64,000 bases of DNA, taken from assembly GCA_001598975.1 (NCBI GenBank), contig BBXU01001137.1, positions 1 through 64,000 on the forward strand, in the 5' to 3' direction. Below, one piece after another: positions 1 to 10,685 of this stretch (positions are counted from its first letter, which is position 1; the number at the start of each line of letters is the position of its first letter). The notes under the pieces were generated by a model, which saw only the letters and a program-made list of their open reading frames with translations, had not been told where the DNA came from and did not search any database. Origin of the DNA: Parachlorella kessleri. Lineage: Eukaryota > Chlorophyta > Trebouxiophyceae > Chlorellales > Chlorellaceae. The position numbers and the translations under genes are program-made.

Positions 1-82
<82 letters not shown>

Positions 83-94
83 CCTCCCCCTCCC

Positions 95-133
<39 letters not shown>
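1..133. repeat. (CT)n microsatellite
   Basis: A nearly pure CT dinucleotide run of about 130 bases, broken near 79-100 by a C-rich stretch. It is followed at 131-142 by a T/C-rich tail ending in AG, so on the + strand it looks like a greatly expanded polypyrimidine tract in front of the exon that begins at 143. The left end lies outside the window. Confidence 0.95.
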
Positions 134-136
<3 letters not shown>

Positions 137-142
137 TTCAAG

Positions 143-1612
143 TGCGGCCGCTGCTCTTGCAATTTGGACCATGCCGCTCGTGCTGCGGCTTTTAACGTGG
201 TGTGGTGCAAGGCCCGCTGCAGTCACTGCGCTGGGGGCCGGCGCAAGCAGCTCCAGTGTCCTGACGCCGGAGTCCTCCTCCATCAACCTGACTACCCTGT
301 CAGTCACCGCTGGTCAGTAAGACCCCCACCCGCTCCAGGGGCCCGGCCCAGCACACCGAGGTGGCAGTAGCCTCTCGCACTGGCATGCCTGGGATGCAGC
401 TCCCGCCTGCCTTCGACATCGCTGCCAGAACTCTACAAGCGCTGGCTGGGCAGGAACCATGACCTCACATTCCGGGGGTGCGCATGTGGACCGGTCGCGC
501 CTCGCACACATCTGTTGGCTGTCTCGCATGAGCGTCTGCACTCGTGGCGAGCCAGTGCCATGGGCACCTGCCTCTGCTCCACAGGTGTAGCGAATGATGG
601 CCAGCGCTCCTCCCTGAAGAGTTGCACCATCGTGGCTCCCAGGTTCCAGATCACAGTGTACCAGGTTGTCGGCAGCGACCAGGCCGCGGCATTCGACTTT
701 GAGGCCTGGACCGCGCCCTTCACATGGTGAGCCTCGCAGGGCCCAAAACACTGTGGCATACATGACACACCACGACAGGGCGCCTGTGCATAATGTGGCC
801 TAGAGCAGGAGAGGGCCTGACCGGCCCCATTGATGTCTAGCACCTCTGGGAAGGCTTGGGACCAGGGCTACCTCGTTAGCTGCGCGGCCACGGCCAGCTG
901 CCCTCGACTGTTGGCCAGCTCTGTCTGGGCACCTGCCAGCTTTTGGCACGTGCTCAAGGGTTCAGGTGGTGGCGGTTGCAGGCTGAACATGAACCTGGCC
1001 CTACGCAAGCCCCTCATCCCGCCCGTCACCGGCATCCTCGGTGAGGACAAACCATTGGCCGCATGTCTTGCACACATTTCTTATTTGCAAATGAGTGTCT
1101 TCTGCCTGCCTTTTGACGCAGCCGGCACACTGCTGTCTGACCCCTTCCTGTCACATGCATTTCCATCTTAAATGGGAGTCTTGCTTCCCCTCTCTCATGC
1201 CTGCTTACTGACGCAGCTGGCACCCGCCACATTGCTATCTGACCCACACCTGATCACTAGCATTTCCCTTTTAAATGAGAGTCTCGCTGGTCCGCCAGGA
1301 TTTGGGCATTGAAGCTTGCTCTTTGCTGCCGCGCCAGAGAGTTTCCCACACTACTATGCCCCAGGACGGGCAGCCAGCGGCAAGGTTGGCTTGTGCTTAC
1401 CCCCGGGGCGCTCGCCGGGTCTCGCCTTGGTCAATCTTTACCTTGCACTTGCGTGCACAGGCAACACCTATCCCACGGACCTTGCTGCTGAGGCGGAGGC
1501 ACTACTGCAAGCTGCTGTGGAGATGTCCAACGGCCCCGAAGAGGCAGCAACTACGTCCAGGCGTCGGCTGGCGGCCGGTGATGAGTGGCTCGTGGGTGCA
1601 GGGCTCGCTTAA
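143..1612 (+). CDS. Unrecognised protein, 3' part (5-exon tail of a gene)
   Basis: Five exons join with consistent phases: 143-312, 585-726, 982-1040, 1338-1379 and 1461-1612 (TAA stop). The intron after 1379 appears to use a GC donor (gcaagg), because only that choice restores the frame of the last exon. The visible protein has an Ala/Ser-rich start, a segment containing the motif FQITVYQVVGSDQ, a short Pro-rich part (KPLIPPVTGILE), the motif SFPHYYAPG, and a helical acidic tail rich in Ala and Glu. I do not recognise the family. An in-frame ATG at 171 could start a hydrophobic leader, but the preceding polypyrimidine tract and AG suggest that the gene begins further left, outside the window. 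The splice phases support a real gene; the function is unknown. Confidence 0.55.
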
Positions 1613-2998
1613 GAAGCCATGTGTAAGTGAAAGGAATGGTTGGTGTTGTCGGCGTGGGTGGCAAAGGTGACATACAACATGCATACTTGGACCAAGGATG
1701 TTTGGCATAGGTTTATGGATCGCAGCACTCGCGGTGGAACAGAGCGGAGGGGGGAGCTTGCAAGTCGCTGCTAAACCTGCCGTTGCCTGCAGGGACACCA
1801 CTCACAGCTTCAAAAGCGACGGATGCAAGCTTCTGTCCTATCAACAGAGCAGTTATGGCTTGGCAGGAGCTCAGCTGGTGCCCCTTTCATGCTTTCACCT
1901 GAATATTTACTTCTCATATACCGCGCTTGCGGTGCTGTTGGGTGGACGTCTTGATATGTGTGGGCCTTTTGGTAGGAGGTGGCCCTATGTCCGTTGAGAC
2001 GATGTATCGAGATTGCGGTGATGGTGAACTGCACTTCTGCTATTTTGCGTGCATATTATATGCATGCCCTGCTATCATGCTATTACGATGATACTACTCA
2101 TCACCCAGGGTGACAGAGACAGAGGTCCATTTTGGGGCATTACCCCTCACTTCATTTCTGCCTACTTTCAACTTCCAGGCACCGTTGGCCATCTGCAGTG
2201 TGTATTGCGATTCTTACCTTGTATCTACATCTGAGAGGCAGTGGCGGCCTTGATCAAACGCTTCAATCTGTGCACTGCGCCCCATGCTCTTGCAACTTGA
2301 CAACGCTCTTTATCTGGGTTCCCTTTTTGCTTGGAGTGGATGTGCAGGTTGCACTTCTGATTAAGTGTCTTCATGTGGCTTGGGCTCTTTGGCGTTGTAT
2401 AGTCTGCTTCCACCCTACATTCCCAATGCAGTTGCATTGTGCGTGCAGTTTCTGATAGAGCAAGACCTGAGGCTTCCTTGACACTCCTATACTACTTGGA
2501 TTAGTATAAAGATCAGGCTGAGCCTGGGCAGCTCCCTCAGTATGCAGCCTTATGTAGTTACCTCGAGGCTGTCGTGGATTATTGCTGCTTGACTTCTGGT
2601 GTACTCTAGTTGAAGTGACAGTAAGGCCTATCAGTAGGGTCCCCGACTTGCTCTGACTGCCCTGCCTTGCCGGCGGTGCCAAGTAAGCCGAATGTACCTC
2701 CAACTGCATGGCCCGCCCTGGGCTGCAAGGGTCTCCAACGTTCCAGGCCGGATGGAGGTTCCACCCTTCCTGCTATCTCACCCCCTGACATCGTAGAGAC
2801 ACCATTTCACTGTACGTTCACTGGCCAACTTTCCCGGGGGCGCGTTGGGTTGCAGGGCCATCATCATTTGTTCAAGCTTGCTTGGCAGTTCATGGGAAGG
2901 GACAGAGACTTGTGCCTGCTCCCTTTGCTGCACATGGCATGCTCAGCCGTGCAAGGTGCACAACGAGGATGCTAGCTGTGACGCAACACATACCATAC

Positions 2999-3147
2999 TG
3001 CATCCAGCCCTGTCTGAACAGTCCGCCTCTATCTCTCTGTTCGCACTACCTGCCACCCTTACTAAAGACACATACCTTCTGCATCCAGCCCTGTCAGTCC
3101 GGCCCAGCTCTCACTTCCTGTTTGCACTACCTGCCACCCATGCTAAT
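2999..3147 (+). repeat. Dispersed repeat, two tandem copies
   Basis: Two adjacent copies (about 2999-3058 and 3080-3147) share the pattern TGCATCCAGCCCTGTC, then a variable middle, then GCACTACCTGCCACCC. The same sequence recurs inverted at 3585-3656 and 13353-13425, and in diverged form at 7771-7831, 43358-43420 and 60875-60940. Confidence 0.85.
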
Positions 3148-3584
3148 ACCAGTAGCCCGCAATCCAGTTGCGATACCAGGGTTTCAAGGTGGCGTGCCTT
3201 ACTGTGGTCAGCTCGTGGTGTGGACCACTAGACGTGCATACCACCTAGAGCAAAGGCGTGTCGCTGCCAGCCGCTGTGGACCCGGACATGTTGTCATAGG
3301 CCCGGCAACTCTTCACCTGGTGTGGGACAGCCGCCCACGCCGCCAAGCTGCACTGCTCCGCACCCTGTGCTTGAAGAGCCAAGACAACGATGCGCGAGCT
3401 GTGCACAGGGCTGTTGACATAGCTCTTGTATGTAGCGTTTGGCCTAAGTTGGCAGTGCGGCTTGGGCGGTGCGGCTCAGGCAGTGGCCAGAGTTGGAGTG
3501 ATCACGATGTTTGGGCTGGACCAGCCAAGAGACAAATGGAACAGCAGCCCTGGCATTAAAACAACCCTGCTGTTCCTGCAAGTT

Positions 3585-3656
3585 ATTAGCATGGGTTCCA
3601 GGTAGTGCAGACAGGAAGTGAGAGCTGGGCTGGACCGACAGAGGTGGCTGCAGAAT
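3585..3656 (-). repeat. Dispersed repeat, inverted copy
   Basis: Reads ATTAGCATGGGTTCCAGG then GTAGTGCAGACAGGAAGTGA and GGACCGACAG, the reverse complement of the copy at 3080-3147. The two face each other across about 440 bases, so 2999-3656 has the look of a small element with inverted ends. No target-site duplication was identified. Confidence 0.75.
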
Positions 3657-3828
3657 GAGCCCGAGTTATGTTCAGTGGGTTTGATCGGACTGATCACTAC
3701 GTAAGAAGTAGTCACCTATCCCTTTCCAGTCGCTTAGCCGTGTTTGCATCAGGATTTATACAGGGGTGCCCTTCTTCTTGCTACCTTCCCTCTCCCGTCA
3801 AGGTTGTGTTGCGGAAGCACAAGCAGTC

Positions 3829-6800
3829 ATGCAGCAGTGTCTCCAACCACGGCCTTCACGTTCGCAGCAGTTCCGCTTCACTAGTGTGAGGCGGCATTGC
3901 AGTCAGCGACGAACCCTGGGCGCTCGACATGTAGTTTGCAGCTCGAATGGGAGCACAGCGGCAGACCTGCGGCACGTGGGTCTAACATGGTGTCCAAGTC
4001 TGCTGCCGATATAGGACGGCGCGCGCCTTAAAGCAATTGTACTATCGTGGCCTGCCTGGAGTGCCTGCTCCTCCGGCGGTGCGATACGTTGTATCACAGC
4101 CGTGTGACTGTGTGTACACACAGGTAATAGAGAAGCTACTGGCCCGAGAGAACCTGTCAGAGCAGGAGTCTAGCCTGGCGCTGAAGGCGCTCATCCAAGG
4201 GGCTGAGCCCTCACAGATGGCCGCTTTCCTGGTGCTACTCCGCGCCAAGGTGAGAAGCACACCCTTTGCATTGGGAGCAGCAGCGCAAACACTAGCACCA
4301 GCATTAGCTAGCACAAGCAATGGAGGCAGCTTTGGATGCCTTTTCTAGGTCCTAAAACACATCTCAGTTTTGCGGCTTTGCAGCCCAAGACTGTTGTTAG
4401 TCAGTTTCTTACCACCATCGTCCTTCACCCCCGTTGTTTCCTCAGGGGGAGACAGCAGAAGAGATCACTGGTCTGGCTAAAGCCATGCATGACCTCTCAG
4501 TGCCTGTACAGACAAGCTGTGAAGGTGAGTCATAGCCTTACTTCGTTGCTTTCAAGTGGATAGGCATGGTGTTCCTCTTTGTGCACCTTGGCCTCTGCCA
4601 TTTTAAACAGGACTGCTTGGCCCGAAGAAAGCAAGTGGCTGGAAGCCCCATGCTCCCACTGGTAGTCACACCACCCCACCTCCCGAGGTGGGTCTATTTG
4701 GAAGTCCTGAGAGCCTGTCTTGAGATCTTGTATCGCATCACAGCTTGCTGTCAGCCAAGGACACTCGGTGCGGCGCCTGGCTTGTCGGGCCGCGTACTAG
4801 CCATATGGCCTCCTCCACAAGGCTCGCTTGTTGCTTGCCACTGCCTGCAGTGTTGGACATTGTGGGCACCGGCGGCGACGGCATTGGGTCGGTAAACATA
4901 TCCACCGGCGCCACAGTGGTGGCTGCTGCTGCTGGGGCCAAGGTTGCCAAGCACGGCAGCCGGTCGGTGTCATCGCTGTGCGGGTCTGCTGACGTGCTGG
5001 AAGTGAGTGACGTGGGCTGGGTACCTTGATGCAGTGGGCTCCACACCTGTAAGCACAGCACTCCTTGTTTGACATGACTCCCTCATCCATGATGACACAC
5101 ATGCGTGCTGCAGCCAGTAGGTTGCCAGCCAGCCAGCCAACGCTGTAGCCAGGGCTGGTTTCAAGCTAGCCCTGCCGTGTCCACTGCTGCTGAGCTCGCG
5201 TTTGGCTGGTGCTGGCTTGGTCCCCAGCTGCTCTGGTTTGTCAACCACTCTCCCCTGATGTGCTCCTCCTCCCTCACTCAGGCACTTGGGGTTGCTGTGG
5301 AGCTAGGCCCAGACAGTGTGGGCGCGTGCATCGAGCAGGCAGGCGTGGGCTTCATGTTTGCGCCCCATTTCCACCCGGCCATGAAGGCGGTGGTGCCCGT
5401 CAGGAAGGCGCTGCGGGTGGGTGCCCCTCTTGCTTGCTGTAGTAGCATGCCATACTGCGGTCTGCCATGCATGCTAGGTTTGCCAGCGTCTCCAGTAGCT
5501 GGGGGGACTGCCGCCGGGTGCGCTGAGCTCCTGCATCGTGGCTAGCAGCACCCCCCTTAGTTCGCCGGTGTGCCTCGCTCCCCGCTAGCCGGCTGCGTGA
5601 CATGCGCTCACTCACTGGCGGCTGCCAGGGTTGTACGCACCCACCTGCTGGCATTATCAAATAGTGTGCGAATGTCTATGGAATGGGTTCCTCTCCATCT
5701 CACTGGCACCAAAAGCACCCCTTCTCTCCCCGTTCAAGCCGTACTCCCTTGCCTGGCCCCCTGCAGGTGCGCACCGCTTTCAACATGCTGGGCCCCATGC
5801 TTAACCCCGCCCACGCCGCCTACGGCCTGGTTGGCGTCTACTCCACAGACGTCAGCGACCTGATGGCCGACTCCCTGCAGGTGCGCAGCTCTGCCGCTTG
5901 CCAGACACGACTTTCGACTTGTGCGCACGACTTCCTACCTTGAGCGCTTGCAGCTGCCAGCTAGAGGAGCGTGCTGGGCGATGCCTGTGGTCTGCCCGCC
6001 TATACTGTGTGGGCTGCCCTGCTGCTGGGCCTGCTGACTTGGAACGGGCAGGAAGCAACAGCAGCCGCTGTAGCTTACTCTGTGATGGCAAACTTTCTCC
6101 TCACATGGTTTCCTGCCCTGGGCTTGGCCATTTGCCGCACGTGCGCGGTCCAGCCCAAGCCACCCCAGCGCACGCTGTATCGGCAGGCGTGCGTATTGTC
6201 CTGGCCGCTTGGCGCGAGCGCGCGGCCCAGCCTAACACACCCCCACCCGCTTACCTCCCACCCACCCACCGCAGCGCCTGGGTGTGAAGAAGGCACTTGT
6301 GGTACACTCGATGGGCCTGGACGAGCTGACGCCCCTGGGCCCCGCCACCGTGGTGGAGGTGACCCCCGCGTCCAAGCGGCGGTACGAGCTGGAGCCGCTG
6401 GATCTGGGGATCCCAAGATGCAGCGTGGAGGATCTGAAGGGCGGCGATGCCCAGCTGAATGCCCGGATACTCATGGTGAGGCGGGCACGAAAGCGCAGGT
6501 GCTGTGTGCATGGGTAGTAACGGGGCAGAGGTTGGGGCTCTTTGCGGCGGTCACTGCTCTCAGTCTTCCACATGACCGGCCCCGGGGCCGGCGAGGGCAG
6601 CACCAGCGGCGGGCCGCTTCTCCAGCTTTCAGACACCAGAGTCAGAGGCCGTGCTCAAAGGGTGCGCTGTGCTACTCCGCCCTCGGTGGGCCCTGACACA
6701 GCCAGCCCCTTGGGCTCAGTGGTTGCACGGCGAGCCTCCTTGCCTGCACCTGCTCTACGGGCAGACACAGCCACCCTTCGTGCTTTGTGCAGGACGTCTT

Positions 6801-7035
6801 TGGCGGCGAGCGCGGCGCGGTGGCGGATGCGCTCAACCTCAATGCGGGCGTGGCCCTCTGTGCCTGCCAAGTCGCGACCACGCCGGAGGAGGGGGTGGCC
6901 ATGGCTCGGGAGGCGCAGCAGAGCGGCAAGGCGGGAGATGTGATGCGCACGTGGGTGCGGGTCAGCCACGCATGCCGGCAACGGGAGCTGGAGCAGCAGA
7001 CGACTGCGGCAGCGGCAGCCACCGTCAGGAGCTGA
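3829..7035 (+). CDS. trpD: Anthranilate phosphoribosyltransferase, plastid-targeted
   Basis: Second step of tryptophan synthesis: transfers phosphoribose from PRPP to anthranilate. Eight exons fit in phase: 3829-3975, 4124-4249, 4446-4524, 4851-5002, 5282-5416, 5767-5880, 6275-6475 and 6793-7035, giving 398 residues. Residues 1 to about 45 are rich in Ser, Arg and Gln with few acidic residues, as in a chloroplast transit peptide; this sets the start choice, with donor gtgggt at 3976. Family motifs are intact: an N-terminal helical domain ([14 protein letters not shown]), the PRPP-binding DIVGTGGDG and NIST, then [25 protein letters not shown], and the C-terminal [18 protein letters not shown]. 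Length and order match plant enzymes. Its downstream neighbour eS28 is convergent. No defect is visible. Confidence 0.95.
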
Positions 7036-8553
7036 GTTGGGGACCTGATATAGGTATTTCAGATACCCCTAGGGTGACCAAGCTTGTCGCTCCCTTTAAC
7101 CAACCGCCTTTTCGCAAGCAGTTCAGCCTGGTTGCAGTGGGGCGGAGTGGGATCATGTCCCCGCAAGAATGGGCAACTGTATGCTAGGCCTCCTGTGGTG
7201 GCTGGCAAGCCTTGCTGGCGCCGGAGTTGGTGTTGTTAGCCGGCTGTGGCTGCCTTTTGTAGTAAGCCTCTTCGTAGCGCTATACTCCTCATGGTTGGTG
7301 GGCTTGTGGTAATTTCCCGTGTCAAACTGTTGTCCTTGTTGTTGTTGTTATGGTGTAGCCTGTGGGTAGCATGCTTACTGGCCATTCATGGTATAGTGAG
7401 TATTTGGGGTGCTCATGCGTCGGCAAAAGTATCAGCTGGGGGCTGTGAGGGCAGGTGCATGGACAGAGCTGGGGCTTCCTTGTGTGCCTGAGCTAGCGGA
7501 CCTTTCTTATACAGTGCCGTATTGCATAAAGGGTAGCTGTGAAGCATCAGCGTGGCACACAAGGTAAGTTGCTGGGGTTGAGCCAGGGAGCTAGTGTCTG
7601 ATATGGGCAAGCCCAGCTCCAGGGGGTCATGCAGTTGACTGAGAGCTCGGACTACATGGGAGTCTTTGCACCTTGTCCAGCATTGCACTGCCAAGCCACC
7701 TTTTAGAGAGCTATGTGTTCGCTTCATCTCATCCTGCTTTCATCCCCCCCATCCCCGCGTGTCTCCTGGCTTATTTAGGGTGGCAGGTAATGCGATCAGA
7801 AAGGAGGTACGGGTATACTGGGCTGACAGGGGCTGTCTGTCATGCTTGGGAGGCTCTGGCCAATAACCGTCGCCTGTGTCAGTGGGTATAGCAGCCCTGG
7901 CGCCCAGACTCCCCCACAGCTGAGACCCTCCCAGGCACCAGACACAAATGAACGAACTAAGACACCCAGGCTGGGGCTTTTCTGAAACACTATTCCCACT
8001 TGCAGCCCCATGATGTCATCCCCATACTCAACTGCCTGCCCTGTGTGTGTCTGGTAGGGAACGACCAGGGCATGATGGGTGCACTCGTGACACGGTCATG
8101 CTCGCTCGACCAGTCCACCCCAATGGAAAATAAATACATGTTGGAGGGGCCCCTTGGGGCACGACTTGTCAGCACCCCTCACAGACTTGCGAGAGGCAGC
8201 TTTATGCTACCTATGCGACTGAGAACTCTTCGCGGACCACTTGTCCCTTTCTGCACCTGTTCAGCCCAGCCACTCCTTTACCTGCCCTGACCTCGCCTGG
8301 TGCCATCAGCTAGCACTGGAGCCTGTTACAAGCGCCGGTGGCGTCCTTACACTACTTCACGCCCACATCTCACTGCTGTTGCTGCTGCTGCGTTGCCGCG
8401 TGCAAACGCTCAACACGTCTCAGGTGCACACAAAGGGGCCCACCCAGCCCGCCTCTGCCAGTGCTGCTGCTACACGCTGCACACCATCCACACACTGCTG
8501 TTCCAGGCGCGCAGGGGTCACATCTTGCGCCAGCGCCCCCAGCTCCTCCCGCA
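7036..8553. other. Convergent spacer between trpD and RPS28
   Basis: About 1.5 kb holding the 3' untranslated regions of both flanking genes. It contains one dispersed repeat copy (7771-7831). A TGTAA signal on the - strand (TTACA at about 8327), some 225 bases past the eS28 stop, could be its polyadenylation signal. The open frames in the 8.3-8.6 kb part are GC-rich shadows; none has a domain. Confidence 0.6.
7771..7831 (-). repeat. Dispersed repeat copy, paired with 60875-60940
   Basis: The segment TTTAGGGTGGCAGGTAATGC and following bases to GACAGGGG is nearly identical (only a few mismatches over about 57 bases) to the reverse complement of 60875-60940. It also resembles the GTGGCAGGTAGTGCGAACAG core of the copy at 13353-13425, so it belongs to a subgroup of the same family. 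Confidence 0.8.
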
Positions 8554-9972
8554 TTACCGGAGGCGACGAGCCTCGCGCTCAGACTCAAGGAGGGTCAGGA
8601 TGTCACCTGCACACCTTTGCAGAGGGAAGATGTGAACAGGGAGCTCACAGCGCAACAGAACCATGCTGCCCAAACACTGGCCGGCTTGGCAGCACACGGC
8701 CAGGCAGCTTGCGTCCGCGGCTTTTGCCTGTCAGCCACCGCTGCCTCAACTGACTCTGCCCCCATGCAAGCCCCCCGTCCTCCCTCCCGCTGGCTATTGC
8801 GCAGCCCAGTTTGCTGGCCTTGCCCCTCGATCAGCCAGCTCCTGCTGCTGCATGACGCCAAGGCAACAGCGGCGGGCATCGAACGCCGCCAGCACAGGCT
8901 GCCGTGCAGACCTCTGCCCACTCGTCCCTGCCTCGTGACGGCACGCGACCCGGCCTTTCCCACAACTGCTCCAGATGGCTCTTGGCTGCCTGTCCACCAC
9001 CATTTCCAGCCACTGCCACCACCTGCTGCCGGTCAGGGGGGATTCAGCTCGCTGTAGCTGCTGCTTCCCGCTACAGCCTCCCACTGTTGCCTTTCTCCAC
9101 AGCTGCAACTCCGGCTGTCAGCAGGCGCTCCCGTGGCGACCGCTGCTTCCAATACACTTCACACATACACTACCCAACTGTGCTGCTACTCACCCTCGCG
9201 CACGGGCCCCTTGACGTTGCGCATGATCAGGCGGTTCTGGTCATCCAGGAACTTCACGCGCACCTGGGTCACCTGCTCTCACGAAAAAAGCAAGCCCAAG
9301 GCAATCAAACAAGCTCATACAAGCTGTAGACCAGTATTGCTACAGCAGTTCTGCGCCCCTCCAGCCCATCCCCAGCTGAGCCACGCCGGATGCCCAGTTC
9401 CAGCTTGGTTGCTAGCTCGCGCAACGCTGTCCAGCCGAGGTTGCTGGACCGCTGCCCCAGCTGGTCACACCCAAGTGCTGCACCAGAAGCAGCTGCCGGG
9501 CGAGAGCTCGCACCTGACCACGGCTGCCAGTCCTGCCGATGACCTTCATCACGATGGCCAGCTTCACGGGCGTATCCTGCACAGCTCAGGCCCTTCAGCT
9601 GAAGACTTTCTCCACATTTCGGTCAGGGTGTGGGGCCACACAAAATAATAGGCCACATACTGACAAAGAAGGCTCTCTTTCTACACTGCAGGCCTTGCTC
9701 CTAGGCAGTCTCAGTCGCTAGTGGCTCTGAGACCACAGGCCTGGCAGTCCAGTGCAACAGGCTGCTCTGCGATGGGCTGTCAGCTGACACAAAGCTGCAG
9801 CTAGCAGGCCAGCCAACAACCAGGTTGTGAGAGCCAAGTCCATCTGACAGGACAAGGTATGTTTCACATAACGCTGGGCGATTATATCACAAAGCTAATA
9901 CTCCCTTCCCGGCCCAAGCAAAGCCATGGTAGCCGTCATGCAGGATGAGTCTTGCACAACGCTGCTCACCAT
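8554..9972 (-). CDS. RPS28: 40S ribosomal protein S28 (eS28)
   Basis: Small-subunit ribosomal protein of 65 residues, on the 40S head near the mRNA exit. Four coding exons on the - strand: 9970-9972 (only the ATG, followed by donor gtgagc), 9514-9576, 9194-9272 and 8554-8606 (TAA). The family hallmarks are present: [35 protein letters not shown] and the invariant C terminus [12 protein letters not shown]. The predicted start MDTPVKLA matches the length of yeast and animal S28 (67 and 69 residues). Splitting the start codon off as its own coding exon is unusual, but no other ATG in phase is available. It is divergent from CSN3. Confidence 0.93.
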
Positions 9973-10685
9973 TTTGTCTGCCGCTCTTCTTGGCGACGGA
10001 CAGCCCAAAACGCGAAAGAGGAAGAGACTGGAGCGACACAGGGGAAGACTGAGTCCGCAATTTTAATGTTATACTTTGGGACCAAGGCCCCACATATTCG
10101 GATAAATTTGAAGGGAGCCCCTTCCGTGGCTCGTGTGCACAAGCACAACTGTTCTATGTGCCAAGTCGGAAGCATTGTCAATTCAGGGAATGGAGACGGG
10201 AAGTGTAAGTCACTGACGGCTGCCAAGCAACGCCAGCACTTGCTCAGCCTTCCATCACAGTCCTCATACTAGTGCTCGCTAGCCTGTTGCTGCAGCGGTT
10301 AAGTGAACTTCAGTAGAAGCACCCCTTTTCCTAGGGCAAGTCCAACAGGCTAGGCAAGACCATGCGCGAGACCCAGAGCACAACTGCATTCTCCCATGTT
10401 GGTAAACTGCCCTCATCTCTCCCTTGCTCGAGTCGGCCTGCCACCATCAAAAATCACATCTCTAATATAGTCCAAGGCGAACGGCGGGACCCGTCCAGTG
10501 GCCACAGCCGAGAGTAAACACCAGCCATCGGAGGTATATGTATCTAAATAAGCTCGCGCTGCTTGATTTGTACTCATACCCTGCTTGTTGATGTACTGAT
10601 CATGAGTTAGGCCTAGCAGCTCGCAAGACGGCCGGCTGCCTTGTAACGAGTTGTTCAGACACTCTTGAATTGTAGAGCGGCAGGG
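9973..10685. promoter_or_regulatory. Divergent intergenic region RPS28 / CSN3
   Basis: About 713 bases between the two start codons, transcribed outward in both directions, so it must hold both promoters and both 5' untranslated regions. It is less GC-rich than the genes, and the stretch around 10050-10110 is A/T-rich. No TATA box or known ribosomal-protein promoter motif could be assigned with confidence. Confidence 0.5.

Larger units (their letters stand above)
1613..3828. other. Spacer between two + strand genes, with repeats
   Basis: No gene with supportable exons was found between the stop at 1612 and the start at 3829. The stretch carries two tandem copies and one inverted copy of the dispersed repeat listed separately (2999-3147 and 3585-3656). 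The long open frame at 2882-3559 lies mainly inside and between these repeat copies and has no recognisable domain. The last few hundred bases must include the promoter of the anthranilate phosphoribosyltransferase gene; no TATA-like element stands out. Confidence 0.6.

Noticed and set aside
2882..3559. Open reading frame of 225 codons on the + strand
   Set aside because: Much of it is translated dispersed repeat, and no conserved motif was seen.
8370..8588. - strand frame downstream of the eS28 stop, containing a plausible helical peptide
   Set aside because: It overlaps the eS28 end out of frame and is best explained as 3' untranslated sequence.
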